Counted from the stretch's first letter, positions 17,245-26,585 are shown. The stretch: 64,000 nt of DNA from Komagataeibacter europaeus LMG 18890 (GCF_000285295.1 NZ_CADP01000004.1:1-64000), one strand, 5' to 3'. The notes: generated by a model not told the origin, from the sequence alone. A program made the numbers and translations.

Positions 17245-18030
17245 ATGAAGAACATCCGTAAACTCGCCATGTCGGCAGCACTGGGCGCCACGGCACTGGC
17301 CCCTGTCGCGGTCCATGCGCAGACGACAGCTCCCTCCACCTACGTCAACGCACCGCTGGCAAAGCCCGTGCCCGTGGCACAGCCCAAGGGTCACTGCGGG
17401 ATCTTCCAGACCTGCTCGACCACCAAGATCGGCCTGGGCAAGGGTGACTTCATGATCCGCCTGTCCGCTGTGGGCGTGCTGCCCGAAGATCGCGACAGCC
17501 GCGTCTGGGCCAACGGCGCGCCACTGGCTGGCACCCGGATTAAGACCACCAACCAGGTCATGCCGGAACTGACGTTCGAATACTTCGTGACCGACAACAT
17601 CTCGCTGGACCTGATCGCGACCAGCACCCGTCATGAAGTGGCGGCCGAAGGCGGTGCCGTGGGCGGCAAGCTTGACGTGGGCAGCGCATGGGTGCTGCCG
17701 CCGACGGTGACCGTCGCGTGGCATTTCCGTCCGCACAAGCGCCTGAACCCGTATGTGGGTGTTGGCGGCACGTTCATGTGGTTCCACAACATGAGTGCTG
17801 CGAACAACGGCCTGACCAGCAAGCTGAACTCCGGCTTCACCGGTGGCCCGTCCATCAACGCCGGTGTGGATTACCAGCTGGTTGGCAACTGGTTCTTCAA
17901 CTTCGACGTGAAGCAGATGTTCGTGCGCATGCACGCATGGGCTGAAAACTCCAGCGAAAGCGTGCATGTCACGGCCCACGACTCGCTGGATCCGACCGTC
18001 GTTTCCGCCGGTATCGCCTACCGGTTCTAA
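17245..18030 (+). CDS. ompW: OmpW family outer-membrane protein
   Basis: Eight-stranded outer-membrane barrel that forms a small hydrophobic channel. 261 aa with a signal peptide (MKNIRKLAMSAALGATALAP, cut near AHA/Q). Family features: KGDFMIRLSAVGVLPED at the first strand, PELTFEYFVTDNISLDLIA, TVTVAWHFRP, PYVGVGGTFMWF and a terminal aromatic IAYRF for barrel assembly. Cys residues at about 51 and 57 sit in a leader region longer than in E. coli OmpW. Upstream FNR box; hemN starts 4 bases behind its stop, so the two are very probably cotranscribed. Confidence 0.9.
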   Translation: MKNIRKLAMSAALGATALAPVAVHAQTTAPSTYVNAPLAKPVPVAQPKGHCGIFQTCSTTKIGLGKGDFMIRLSAVGVLPEDRDSRVWANGAPLAGTRIKTTNQVMPELTFEYFVTDNISLDLIATSTRHEVAAEGGAVGGKLDVGSAWVLPPTVTVAWHFRPHKRLNPYVGVGGTFMWFHNMSAANNGLTSKLNSGFTGGPSINAGVDYQLVGNWFFNFDVKQMFVRMHAWAENSSESVHVTAHDSLDPTVVSAGIAYRF

Positions 18031-18034
18031 TGGC

Positions 18035-19402
18035 ATGAACGCGGCGGACAGTTCCCTGCTTTCCCGCTATGGGGGCAACCTGCCGCGTTACACCAGCTAC
18101 CCCACCGCAGCGCAGTTCAGTGATGCGGTGGGGCCGCAGGACAGCCGCGTATGGCTGTCCTCCCTCCCGGCGGACCAGCCGGTTTCCCTTTACCTGCATG
18201 TTCCCTTCTGTGACACGCTATGCCGGTTCTGCGGGTGCAATACCGCCGTGCTGCGCAATGTGGATGCCCGGGCCGCCTATGCCGCCCTGCTGCATGAGGA
18301 ACTGCGCCGCATCATCGCCCTGATCGGCCCCGGTCGCCGTGTCACTCACCTGCAATGGGGTGGCGGCACGCCCACGACCCTGCCGGGCAGCGCCATGCGC
18401 CGCGTGATGCAGGCCATCCGCCGGGATTTCGACATTGCCGCGGATGCTGAAATCAGCATCGAAGTCGATCCCCGTCATCTTCCCCCCGACTATCCCGCCC
18501 TGCTGCATGAACTCGGGTTCAACCGTGCCAGCATGGGCGTGCAGGATCTTGACGCGGACGTGCAGGACGCCTGTGGCCGGATCCAGAGCTGGGAACAGAC
18601 CAGCGACTGCCTGAACGCCCTGCGGGATGCCGGGGTGGACTCCATCAACATCGACCTGATCTATGGCCTGCCACGGCAGGATGCGGCAGGTGTCGCGCGT
18701 ACGGCGCGCGCGGTGGCCAGCCTGCGCCCGGACCGGCTGGCGGTATTCGGTTACGCGCATGTGCCATGGAAGCAGAAACGCCAGAGCCTGATGCCGGTGG
18801 GCGACCTGCCCGGCCCGCAGGCACGCATTGCCCAGCGCGCGGCGATTGACGCGACCCTGCGTGACGAAGGGTTCCTGCCGGTCGGGCTGGATCATTACGT
18901 CAGCCCGCGTGACAGCATGGCCCGCGCCCTGGCCACGGGCACCCTGCACCGTAATTTTCAGGGCTATACCACCGACAGCGCGCCAAACCTGATCGGGGTT
19001 GGGGCATCGGCCATTTCCTCGCTGCCCGGCGGCATGACGCAGAATGCGGTATCATCCGCCGCCTATGCCCGGCTCATGGCCGCAGACGCGGACACGCTAC
19101 CCGTCGTGCGTGGCGTGCGCCTGGGACCGGACGATCACATCCGCGCCGCGATCATAGAACAGGTGATGTGCGACATGCAGGTCAATCTGGGGCAGGTCTG
19201 TGCGCAGCATCACCTGCCTGCCAGCCATTTTGCCCCCGAACTGTCCCGTCTTGCGCCCATGGTGGCAGACGGGCTGGTCAACATTGCGGACCAGCAGGTA
19301 CGGGTTACGGAAAAGGGGCGCAGTTTCGTGCGCCACGTCGCGGCTGTCTTTGACCGCTACCTGACGGCCGACAGCGCCACCCGCCACGCCAGCGCCCTGT
19401 AA
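18035..19402 (+). CDS. hemN: oxygen-independent coproporphyrinogen III oxidase
   Basis: Radical SAM enzyme converting coproporphyrinogen III to protoporphyrinogen IX without oxygen, for heme synthesis at low oxygen. 455 aa, normal for true HemN. Cluster motif CDTLCRFCGC (Cys59, 63, 66, with Cys68 behind), the N-terminal PRYTSYPTAAQF segment that separates HemN from HemW, GGGTPTTL, and SMGVQDLDADVQDACGR. Start at 18035 (MNAADSS) gives the expected N-terminus 4 bases after ompW. FNR control through the box before ompW fits its anaerobic role. Other heme genes hemE and hemJ are at 28-30 kb. Confidence 0.95.
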   Translation: MNAADSSLLSRYGGNLPRYTSYPTAAQFSDAVGPQDSRVWLSSLPADQPVSLYLHVPFCDTLCRFCGCNTAVLRNVDARAAYAALLHEELRRIIALIGPGRRVTHLQWGGGTPTTLPGSAMRRVMQAIRRDFDIAADAEISIEVDPRHLPPDYPALLHELGFNRASMGVQDLDADVQDACGRIQSWEQTSDCLNALRDAGVDSINIDLIYGLPRQDAAGVARTARAVASLRPDRLAVFGYAHVPWKQKRQSLMPVGDLPGPQARIAQRAAIDATLRDEGFLPVGLDHYVSPRDSMARALATGTLHRNFQGYTTDSAPNLIGVGASAISSLPGGMTQNAVSSAAYARLMAADADTLPVVRGVRLGPDDHIRAAIIEQVMCDMQVNLGQVCAQHHLPASHFAPELSRLAPMVADGLVNIADQQVRVTEKGRSFVRHVAAVFDRYLTADSATRHASAL

Positions 19403-19429
19403 CCACAGGCAGCAGCCCCCTGTGGCAAA

Positions 19430-20098
19430 ATGGCCCAAGCAGCAGAATATCCATTCATGGAAACGAATTGCGTCATCGCGGCCCTTGCCGCCACACCGGT
19501 CACGCCACGGCCCTTTGCGCACTGGCAGCTATATGACGTGCTGCCCGCCCCGGTGGCCGCGGCGCTGGTGGCATGGGTCCCGGATCCACATTTCATGGGT
19601 GGCGACAGTGGCGGACAGCGGGCGGGCCGCAACGGGCACCGGCTGTTCATCACCCCGGCCCTGCAGGCGGCCGGCACAGCGCTGGCGCAACTGGCGGACC
19701 TGTTCGACAATGCACAGACCCGCGCCGCCTTTACCGACATATGCGGCGCGCACCTTGAAAACGCGGCCCTGCGGCTTGAACTATGCCTTGATACGGATGG
19801 GTTCTGGCTGGAACCCCATACCGATATCGGGGCCAAGCGGCTCACGCTGCTGGTTTCGCTGTCCATGGGGGCGCAGGCGGCGGAATGGGGAACGGACCTC
19901 ATGACACCACGGGGCGACCCCGTCGCACGGGCTTCGGGCGTGTTCAACTCGGGGCTGCTGTTCATTCCGTCCGCGCAATCGTGGCACGGCTTCGTCCCCC
20001 GCCCGCTGGCCGCCACCCGCAGGACGCTGATCGTCAATTACGTCGGCCCCGAATGGCGGGCGACGGAGGAACTGGCCCGCAGGATACAGGCAGTGTAA
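19430..20098 (+). CDS. 2-oxoglutarate/Fe(II)-dependent oxygenase-fold protein
   Basis: 222 aa. Double-stranded beta-helix oxygenase with the iron triad visible as His130-x-Asp132 (EPHTDIG) and His186 (SWHGF), plus Arg197/198 (ATRRTLIVNY) for 2-oxoglutarate. The substrate cannot be told from sequence; similar genes hydroxylate proteins, sugars or lipids. Start at 19430 is uncertain because no good ribosome site is visible; ATG at 19457 is the alternative. Begins 28 bases after hemN on the same strand, so it may ride on the FNR-controlled transcript. Confidence 0.75.
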   Translation: MAQAAEYPFMETNCVIAALAATPVTPRPFAHWQLYDVLPAPVAAALVAWVPDPHFMGGDSGGQRAGRNGHRLFITPALQAAGTALAQLADLFDNAQTRAAFTDICGAHLENAALRLELCLDTDGFWLEPHTDIGAKRLTLLVSLSMGAQAAEWGTDLMTPRGDPVARASGVFNSGLLFIPSAQSWHGFVPRPLAATRRTLIVNYVGPEWRATEELARRIQAV

Positions 20099-20244
20099 AC
20101 GCACCGCCATTGCACGCCCGTAGGGCACGGAATGCGCAACAAGCCTTTATTCGCGCCCCAAACGGTTCTAGGAAGCACAGTTATAAAATGTAATCCCATT
20201 CATCCCATGTCATCCCGGTCATGACGCAAGAGGACAACAGAGGT

Positions 20245-21885
20245 ATGAGCGAGACCCCGCGCGAGACTATGGAATTTGATGTCGTTATTGTCGGCGGCGG
20301 CCCATCGGGCCTGGCGGCGGCAATCCGGCTGCGGCAGGTAGCCCCCGATGCCAGCGTCTGCCTGATTGAAAAAGGCAGCGAGATTGGCGCCCATATCCTG
20401 TCCGGCGCCGTGATCGAACCCCGCGCGCTGGCGGAACTCCTGCCGCACTGGCGCGAGGAAGGGGCCCCGCTGAACACCCCCGTGACAGAGGAGCAGATGC
20501 TCTACCTGACACGGAAGGGCAGCCTTGAAATCCCGTTCCTTGACCGCGTGATGCCGCATATGAGCAACCACGGCAACCATATCGTAAGCCTGGGCGATTT
20601 CTGCCGCTGGCTTGCGGGCCGGGCCGAGGAACTGGGCGTCGAGATCTATCCCGGTTTCGCAGGTGCGGAAGTGCTGGTGGATGACAGCGGCCGGGTAACC
20701 GGCGTCGCCACGGGTGACATGGGGATCGGCCGCGATGGCCAGCCGGGCGACAATTACGCGCCGGGCATGGAACTGCGCGCGAAATACACGCTGTTCGCCG
20801 AAGGCTGCCGTGGATCGCTGACCAAGCAGGTCACGGCGATGTACAACCTGCGCAAGGGCGTCGACCCGCAGACCTATGGGCTGGGCATCAAGGAACTGTG
20901 GGAAATCCCCAAGGAAATGCATCGCCCCGGCCTGGTGCAGCACAGCTTTGGCTGGCCGCTGGATGACCGGACCTATGGCGGGGCGTGGATGTACCATTTT
21001 GGTGACAACCTGGTATCCTACGGCTTTGTCACGGGACTGGATTATCCCAACACCTGGCTGTCCCCGTTTGATGAAATGCAGCGCGTGAAGCTGCATCCGG
21101 CCTTCCGCCCGTATTTCGAGGGCGGACGCCGCATCGCCTATGGCGCGCGTGCGCTGTCCGAAGGGGGGATCCAGTCGATCCCGCGCCTGACCTTCCCCGG
21201 CGGGGCGCTGATCGGTGACACGGCGGGCTTCCTGAACGTGCCCAAGATCAAGGGCACCCACACGGCCATGAAGTCAGGCATGCTGGCGGCGGAAGCCGTG
21301 GCGGAAGCACTGGCGACGGACCGGGTGGAACCGGGTTCCTATACCCGCCGCATCCGGGATTCCTGGCTGTGGACGGAACTGCGTTCGGTGCGCAACATCC
21401 GCCCAGCCTTCGCCAAATTCGGCATGAAGGGCGGCGCGCTGTATTCCGGCATCGACGCCATGCTGCTGCGTGGCCGTGCGCCATGGACGCTGCATACGCG
21501 CCACGGCGACAACGAAGTGCTGGAACCGGCCTCGATTTCGGAAAAGATCAGTTACCCCAAGCCCGATGGCAAGATCACGTTCGATCGCCTGTCCTCGGTG
21601 TTCCTGTCCAGCACCAACCATGAAGAAGACCAGCCGGTCCACCTGAAGGTGCGCAACATGTCGCTGTGGAAGACGGTGAACTGGGATGTCTTCCGTTCGC
21701 CCGAAAGCCGATACTGCCCGGCGGCCGTGTATGAAGTGGCGGATGAGGCCACGGACCCGCACCTGCAGATCAACGCGCAGAACTGCGTCCACTGCAAGAC
21801 GTGCGACATCAAGGACCCCGCCCAGAACATCGACTGGGTCACGCCGGAGGGGGCAGGCGGCCCGAACTATCCCGGCGGGATGTAA
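20245..21885 (+). CDS. electron-transfer flavoprotein:ubiquinone oxidoreductase
   Basis: Monotopic membrane flavo-iron-sulfur enzyme passing electrons from ETF to ubiquinone. 546 aa, normal. N-terminal FAD fold [18 protein letters not shown] (about 11-28), the FAD C-box [16 protein letters not shown], and at the C-terminus a 4Fe-4S ferredoxin-like loop with [13 protein letters not shown], the fourth Cys being in the RYCPAAVYE segment. I chose ATG 20245 (MSETPRE) with AGAGGACA upstream; ATG 20221 would add 8 residues. Followed by etfB and etfA, a complete module for amino-acid or acyl-CoA dehydrogenase electrons. Confidence 0.95.
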   Translation: MSETPRETMEFDVVIVGGGPSGLAAAIRLRQVAPDASVCLIEKGSEIGAHILSGAVIEPRALAELLPHWREEGAPLNTPVTEEQMLYLTRKGSLEIPFLDRVMPHMSNHGNHIVSLGDFCRWLAGRAEELGVEIYPGFAGAEVLVDDSGRVTGVATGDMGIGRDGQPGDNYAPGMELRAKYTLFAEGCRGSLTKQVTAMYNLRKGVDPQTYGLGIKELWEIPKEMHRPGLVQHSFGWPLDDRTYGGAWMYHFGDNLVSYGFVTGLDYPNTWLSPFDEMQRVKLHPAFRPYFEGGRRIAYGARALSEGGIQSIPRLTFPGGALIGDTAGFLNVPKIKGTHTAMKSGMLAAEAVAEALATDRVEPGSYTRRIRDSWLWTELRSVRNIRPAFAKFGMKGGALYSGIDAMLLRGRAPWTLHTRHGDNEVLEPASISEKISYPKPDGKITFDRLSSVFLSSTNHEEDQPVHLKVRNMSLWKTVNWDVFRSPESRYCPAAVYEVADEATDPHLQINAQNCVHCKTCDIKDPAQNIDWVTPEGAGGPNYPGGM

Positions 21886-21956
21886 TCATGCGGCGGGTAC
21901 GGTATGTATCCGCCACACCGATTGCCCTTATCCGAAGACAGACAGGCAAATATGCA

Positions 21957-22706
21957 ATGAAGGTTCTTGTACCCGTTAAGCGCGTGATTGATTACAACAT
22001 CAAGCCGCGAGTGAAAGCCGATGGTTCCGGTGTTGAAACCGCCGGCGTCAAGATGTCCATGAATCCGTTTGATGAAATCGCGGTCGAGGAAGCCGTGCGC
22101 CTGAAGGAAAAAGGCGTGGTGAGCGAAATCATCGCGGTTTCGATTGGCGAGCCCAAGGCGCAGGACACGCTGCGCACGGCCATGGCCATGGGCGCCGACC
22201 GTTCCATCCTGGTGGAAACCGATGTGGTGACCGAGCCGCTATCGGTGGCCAAGGTGCTCAAGGCACTGGTGGAAAAGGAAAAGCCCGACCTGATCATCCT
22301 TGGCAAGCAGGCCATTGATGATGACATGAACGCTACCGGGCAGATGCTGGCTGGCCTGCTGGGCCGCCCGCAGGCCACCTTTGCCTCCAGGGTGGAAGTA
22401 GCCGATGGCGCGGTAACCGTCACGCGTGAGATCGATGGCGGGTCGCAGACCGTGAAGCTGGCGCTGCCGGCCATCATCACCGCCGACCTGCGCCTGAACG
22501 AGCCACGCTACGCCTCGCTGCCCAACATCATGAAGGCGCGCAAGAAGCCGATGGAAAAGATCACGCCTGCCGATCTGGGCGTGGACATGACGCCGCGGCT
22601 GAGCGTGGTCTCGGTTGCCGAGCCGCCGGAACGCAAGGCGGGGATCAAGCTCGACTCGGCAGCGGAACTGGTGTCGCGTCTGCGTAACGAAGCAAAGGTG
22701 ATCTGA
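21957..22706 (+). CDS. etfB: electron transfer flavoprotein beta subunit
   Basis: Small ETF subunit (binds AMP and part of FAD). 249 aa. Begins [14 protein letters not shown], the standard start of the family, and contains [18 protein letters not shown] and the signature [22 protein letters not shown] with the conserved L-recognition helix region [10 protein letters not shown]. Start fixed by the family N-terminus and an AGACAGG ribosome site. etfA begins 2 bases after its stop. Confidence 0.97.
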   Translation: MKVLVPVKRVIDYNIKPRVKADGSGVETAGVKMSMNPFDEIAVEEAVRLKEKGVVSEIIAVSIGEPKAQDTLRTAMAMGADRSILVETDVVTEPLSVAKVLKALVEKEKPDLIILGKQAIDDDMNATGQMLAGLLGRPQATFASRVEVADGAVTVTREIDGGSQTVKLALPAIITADLRLNEPRYASLPNIMKARKKPMEKITPADLGVDMTPRLSVVSVAEPPERKAGIKLDSAAELVSRLRNEAKVI

Positions 22707-22708
22707 TC

Positions 22709-23647
22709 ATGACCGTACTCGTTTATCTGGATCATGAAGGCGGGGCGATCCGCCAGGCATCGCGTTCCGCCATTGCGGCCGCAGCCCGGCTGGGTGATGT
22801 CGATGTGCTGGTCACCGGGCCGGACGCGGCTGCCGCCGCAAAATCCGCCGCCGCCATCCCGGGCGTGAAAAAGGTGCTGCAGGTGACCGACACCACCGGC
22901 AACAGCGAACTGGCCGAGCCGGTAGCGGCCCTGCTGGCGGAACTGGCGGCGGGTTACACGCATATCCTGGCTGCGTCCTCGGCCACGGCGAAGAACGTCC
23001 TGCCGCGCACGGCCGCCCTGCTGGATGTACAGCCGATCCCCGATATCGTCGCCATCAATGACGCCGATACCTTTGTCCGTCCCATCTATGCCGGTAGCGC
23101 GCTGGCGACGGTCAGGTCGGCGGATGCGAAAAAGATCATCACGGTCCGCGCGTCCTCCTTCGACCCGGTTGCAAGCGAAGGCGGCAATGCCACGATCGAG
23201 GAAGTGGCCCTGCCCGCGGGCCCGGGTGGATCGACCTTCATCGCCACCGAACTGTCGAAGTCCGAACGCCCGGAACTGGAATCCGCCCGCGTGGTCGTAT
23301 CGGGCGGCAACGGCATGCTGAACGAAGAAAACTTCAAGCTGCTGGAACCACTGGCTGACCGTCTGGGTGCGGCAATCGGCGCATCACGTGCGGCAGTAGA
23401 CAAGGGCTTCGTTTCCAACGAATACCAAGTCGGACAGACCGGCAAGATCGTGGCGCCGGAACTGTATATCGCCATGGGGATTTCGGGCCAGATCCAGCAT
23501 CTGGCCGGGATGAAGGACAGCAAGGTCATCGTTGCGGTCAACAAGGACCCCGAAGCACCGATCTTCCAGGTGGCAGATTACGGAATCGTGGGCGACCTGT
23601 TCACCATCCTGCCGCAGCTTGAAGCTGAACTGGACAAGGCGGGCTGA
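22709..23647 (+). CDS. etfA: electron transfer flavoprotein alpha subunit
   Basis: FAD-binding ETF subunit. 312 aa. Typical [12 protein letters not shown] start, a middle part [23 protein letters not shown], and the C-terminal FAD signature [21 protein letters not shown] then [24 protein letters not shown]. Coupled to etfB by 2-base spacing and ribosome site AAAGGTGA. A strong terminator follows 30 bases after its stop and ends the operon. Confidence 0.97.
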   Translation: MTVLVYLDHEGGAIRQASRSAIAAAARLGDVDVLVTGPDAAAAAKSAAAIPGVKKVLQVTDTTGNSELAEPVAALLAELAAGYTHILAASSATAKNVLPRTAALLDVQPIPDIVAINDADTFVRPIYAGSALATVRSADAKKIITVRASSFDPVASEGGNATIEEVALPAGPGGSTFIATELSKSERPELESARVVVSGGNGMLNEENFKLLEPLADRLGAAIGASRAAVDKGFVSNEYQVGQTGKIVAPELYIAMGISGQIQHLAGMKDSKVIVAVNKDPEAPIFQVADYGIVGDLFTILPQLEAELDKAG

Positions 23648-23676
23648 AGCCTGATCGCTTCATAAGGCACGCGGAA

Positions 23677-23709
23677 GGGGCGCGGAGGGAAACTTCCGCG
23701 CCCCTTTTT
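23677..23709 (+). terminator. rho-independent terminator of the ETF operon
   Basis: Perfect 10-bp stem GGGGCGCGGA (23677-23686) with TCCGCGCCCC (23695-23704), 8-base loop, then TTTTT (23705-23709). Confidence 0.9.
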
Positions 23710-23718
23710 CATGCGTGA

Positions 23719-23922
23719 CTATTCCTCTTCCAGCACGGCATGGGCGCGGGCGACGACGGTATCGTATTCCTGCTGTGTCAGGTCACCGCGATGCAGCATT
23801 TCACTGGCGCGCGCCAGCGCGTCACGTGCGTGGGTTGCATCGGGTATCGGATAACGCCGCCCCGGCAGGGCAAAGGCTGAATCCGGCAAGGCGTTGCGTT
23901 CGGCCGCAGTCAGTCTGGACAT
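23719..23922 (-). CDS. small conserved protein, DUF6582-like
   Basis: 67 aa, convergent with etfA. The sequence LTAAERNALPDSAFALPGRR then YPIPDATHARDALARA is a short motif I know from many alphaproteobacterial and phage-associated proteins of unknown function; it reads as an extended Pro-rich strand followed by helices. Acidic end AHAVLEEE. Good ribosome site GGGAGAAATACCA before the ATG. It lies between two copies of a 16-base direct repeat (23646-23661 and 24151-24166), which may hint at past mobility. Role unknown. Confidence 0.65.
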   Translation of the reverse strand: MSRLTAAERNALPDSAFALPGRRYPIPDATHARDALARASEMLHRGDLTQQEYDTVVARAHAVLEEE

Positions 23923-24044
23923 TGGTATTTCTCCCTAAACGGAATGGTCCCCACAGGCTTGGAAACCAGCAACAGGGTAGAGAAAGCCAACGGTGACAAG
24001 ATACGTAAAAGACGGATGGCACCCCGTTATTTTATGCCATACGC

Positions 24045-24169
24045 AAAAAAACAGGGTTCCCCCGTCATGAGGGAACCCTGCAGTGGAATGCTGACACTGG
24101 GGGTGTTGCATCCATTTCGGTATTTTTACCGAATGTTCTTTGTATTTATGGAAGCCTGATCGCTTCGTG
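24045..24169 (-). ncRNA. candidate small RNA with its own terminator
   Basis: A perfect 9-bp hairpin (24053-24061 with 24071-24079) is followed on the minus strand by GTTTTTTTG, a textbook terminator, yet no minus-strand gene ends there. Going upstream there is a second hairpin, TTCGGTA-AAAA-TACCGAA on that strand (24116-24133), and a possible promoter TTGACC (24199-24204), 17 bases, CATACA (24176-24181). The predicted transcript is about 125 bases with two stem-loops and no start codon with a ribosome site. The -10 box is weak. Terminator and hairpin are seen; the RNA is inferred. Confidence 0.4.
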
Positions 24170-24236
24170 TGATTCTGTATGCCATGCTTATTTTAACTGG
24201 TCAACATAAATATAAATAAAAATGAAATTTTACTTT

Positions 24237-24295
24237 TTTTGCACTGCACAATCATTCTGTTTATTTTGCACCGCACAATGCGCTGACAGTATATA
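24237..24295 (+). promoter_or_regulatory. tandem 16-base repeats and promoter before the MATE gene
   Basis: TTTTGCACTGCACAAT (24237-24252) and TTTTGCACCGCACAAT (24264-24279), 15 of 16 identical, 27 bases apart. Each contains a TTGCAC -35-like hexamer. The second is followed after 18 bases by TATATA (24290-24295), the first after 17 bases by TATTTT (24262-24267). The inner GCAC/GCAC pattern suggests an operator for a dimeric regulator, which could also affect the divergent small-RNA promoter. Confidence 0.5.
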
Positions 24296-24442
24296 CGCGC
24301 CATCACAATGTTTTTTCAGGCTACATGGGAAAGACAGGCACGACATGGGCCTTGTGCCAGATTTCATTGGCCCGCATCATGCACCCAGAGATCGCGGCAG
24401 CTCTGGCCTGACCGTATGAACGCCAGCAGACAGGACACCCGA

Positions 24443-25876
24443 ATGGGGGGACATACCGCAACCCGACCAAAAGCCGCCTTCTGCACGGGGCACATTGTCC
24501 GCCACGTCGTTGTCATGGCGGGGACCGGGGCCATCGGGCTCATGGCTGTCTTCATTGTCGACCTGCTGAATCTTTTCTACATCTCCTGGCTGGGGGATCC
24601 CGCGCTGACCGCGGCCATCGGGTTTTCGGGCGTGATCAGCTATGTGCAGATTGCCGTGTCCATCGGCCTGTCCATCGGCATCGGGGCCATTACCGGGCGG
24701 CTGATTGGCGCGGGCAGGATGGAACAGGCGCAACGGGTCGCGTCCTCCTTCGGGATTTTCATGATTGGCGCGTGCCTGGTGATCGGTATGTTCACGGCAT
24801 GGCTGGCGGCACCACTGCTTGCGCTGCTGGGGGCCAGGGGGGAAGCGGCCCGCCAGGCCACCCTTTTCCTTGAGATCGTCTCGCCTGGCCTGCCGCTGAT
24901 CGCGGCGGGCATGGGATGTTCGGGCCTGCTGCGCGCCATCGGGGCGGCACGCATTTCCATGAACGTGACCCTGATGGGGGCCATGATCTCGGCCATTGCC
25001 GATCCGCTGCTGATCGTGGTGATGGGGCTTGGGCTGAAGGGGGCGGCGATCAGCACCATCCTGTCACGTCTGGCGGTGGCGGTGGCGGGTTTCCTGTGCG
25101 CGCGCCGTCATGGATTGCTGGCGCTGCCGGTGCGCACCCATGTCATCACGGATACCCGGCTGGTGGCGCAGGTGGCCATGCCCGCCATCCTGACCAATCT
25201 GGCGACCCCGGTCGGCGGGGTGTTCGTCACCCATGCCATGGCCAGCTTCGGCCTGGCCGCCGTGGCGGGGCAGGCGACCATCGACCGGATCGTGCCGGTA
25301 GCGTTCGCCTTTGTCTTTGCCCTGACAGGGTCGGTGGGACCGATCATGTCACAGAACCTGGGGGCAGGAAAGCTGGACCGGGTACGCGCCACGCTGGTGG
25401 CGTCCCTGTGGCTGGTGGCGTTGTGCGTGGCGATTACATGGGCTGTCCTGTTCCTGACCCAGGACATGGTGGTGCAGGTCTTTTCGGCACAGGGCACGGC
25501 GGCGATGCTGATTCACCTGTTCTGCAACTGGACCATTGCCGGTTACGTCTTTATCGGCATGCTGTTTGTCGCCAATTCCGCCTTCAACAATCTGGGTTTC
25601 CCGCTTTATTCCACCCTGTTCAACTGGGGCCGGGCGACGCTGGGCACCATTCCGTTCGTCTGGTTCGGCATGAAATTCGGCCCGGCCGGAGTGCAGGTGG
25701 GACAGGTGCTGGGGTGTGTCCTGTTCGGATCCTGTGCGGTCATGACCGCCTTTGGCGTGGTCCGCAGGCTGCATCCGGGTGACAGGGCAACGCAGCAGGC
25801 CATGCCGGTTATCCCGCCTGCCCAGACGGGGGAGGCCGGGATGATCGAACTCGACGAACTCGATCATTCCACCTGA
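24443..25876 (+). CDS. MATE family efflux transporter
   Basis: Sodium- or proton-driven exporter of drugs or metabolites in the inner membrane. 477 aa with about 12 helices in two bundles; the first bundle starts VVVMAGTGAIGLMAVFIVDLLNLFYISWLG and the pseudo-repeat starts again near residue 240 (QVAMPAILTNLATPVGGVFV). I prefer ATG 24443 because ACAGGAC lies 6-7 bases before it; ATG 24416 (9 residues longer) is possible. Substrate unknown. Tandem 16-base repeats upstream suggest dedicated regulation. Confidence 0.87.
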   Translation: MGGHTATRPKAAFCTGHIVRHVVVMAGTGAIGLMAVFIVDLLNLFYISWLGDPALTAAIGFSGVISYVQIAVSIGLSIGIGAITGRLIGAGRMEQAQRVASSFGIFMIGACLVIGMFTAWLAAPLLALLGARGEAARQATLFLEIVSPGLPLIAAGMGCSGLLRAIGAARISMNVTLMGAMISAIADPLLIVVMGLGLKGAAISTILSRLAVAVAGFLCARRHGLLALPVRTHVITDTRLVAQVAMPAILTNLATPVGGVFVTHAMASFGLAAVAGQATIDRIVPVAFAFVFALTGSVGPIMSQNLGAGKLDRVRATLVASLWLVALCVAITWAVLFLTQDMVVQVFSAQGTAAMLIHLFCNWTIAGYVFIGMLFVANSAFNNLGFPLYSTLFNWGRATLGTIPFVWFGMKFGPAGVQVGQVLGCVLFGSCAVMTAFGVVRRLHPGDRATQQAMPVIPPAQTGEAGMIELDELDHST

Positions 25877-25905
25877 CAGGCCGACATCCCCGAAAGGGCA
25901 AAGAA

Positions 25906-25955
25906 AAGAAGTTTCTGGTGAAGCTTTTTTCAAAGGGGTCACCAAAAACTTTTAT
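25906..25955 (+). repeat. dispersed palindromic repeat, copy B (short form)
   Basis: AAGTTTCTGGTGA then GCTTTTTTCAAAGGGG then TCACCAAAAACTTTT: the outer stem of the family with a degenerate first hairpin; hairpin 2 is missing. It lies between two convergent genes, 33 bases from the minus-strand stop at 25989. Confidence 0.7.
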
Positions 25956-25988
25956 TTTATCAACAACTTATAAAAAAATCTTTTATAA

Positions 25989-26585
25989 TCAGGCATAATC
26001 AAACCAGTCGATCACGCTGAAAAAAGGCGCTGCCAACAGGTCCCGCCGGGACAGGACGGCCTGCGTGTCCGCCACGGGCCACCCGATCCCCAGTGCTTCA
26101 TCATTCCAGCGCACGGTCCGTTCGTACTGCCGTTGTGGTGGGGTGGTGCAGTGGTAACGGATCGCCGTCCGGTCATCCAGCGTACATGATCCATGCAGGA
26201 AACCCGGCGGAATCCATAACCGTCTGCCATTTCCCGCACTCAGGGTCTCCGCAACCCATTGTCCGAAAGTGGGGGAGCCGGTGCGCACGTCAACCACCAC
26301 ATTCCACACCGCCCCACGTTCACACTGCACAAGCCTGCCCTGCGGGGCGGGTTCTATCTGACAGGACAGACCCCTGACATGATTCCTGTGATGTGACAGC
26401 AGGCAGGTACTGTACGTGAAATCTCCTTCCATACCGATCCGGTGCAAAAGGTCGGGATCGGGACTGGCATGGTGACCTGATCGGGATGTCAGCACATACA
26501 CCCCGCTGAGCGACAGTGCCGCCAGTTCGGTGTCCTGCCCCCCATACCCGGCGGACGTGACAGGCAGGACGGGATGCCTGTCCAT
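25989..26585 (-). CDS. RmlC-like cupin (dTDP-4-dehydrorhamnose 3,5-epimerase family) lacking the catalytic His
   Basis: 198 aa. Family features in order: VRGLSCQIEPAPQGRLVQ (70-87), GAVWNVVVDVRTGSPTFGQW (91-110), RLWIPPGFLHG (122-132), Tyr144 and VRWNDEALGIGWP (158-170). In active RmlC enzymes the first motif reads RGLHYQ, where His is the catalytic base; here it is RGLSCQ, Ser74 in its place, so normal epimerase activity is doubtful. No rmlA, rmlB or rmlD are near. It may be a binding protein or act on another nucleotide sugar. Start uncertain: two adjacent ATGs (26588, 26585) follow GGAG, and another ATG is at 26606. Confidence 0.72.
   Translation of the reverse strand: MDRHPVLPVTSAGYGGQDTELAALSLSGVYVLTSRSGHHASPDPDLLHRIGMEGDFTYSTCLLSHHRNHVRGLSCQIEPAPQGRLVQCERGAVWNVVVDVRTGSPTFGQWVAETLSAGNGRRLWIPPGFLHGSCTLDDRTAIRYHCTTPPQRQYERTVRWNDEALGIGWPVADTQAVLSRRDLLAAPFFSVIDWFDYA

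Larger units (their letters stand above)
23923..24442. other. 520-base AT-rich intergenic region without a protein gene
   Basis: Distinctly AT-richer than its surroundings. It holds, left to right: a minus-strand terminator hairpin (24053-24079), a small perfect hairpin TTCGGTA-TTTT-TACCGAA (24116-24133), a second copy of a 16-base repeat (24151-24166), a possible minus-strand promoter, and two near-identical 16-base direct repeats with plus-strand promoter-like boxes. I see no convincing coding frame. Confidence 0.7.
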
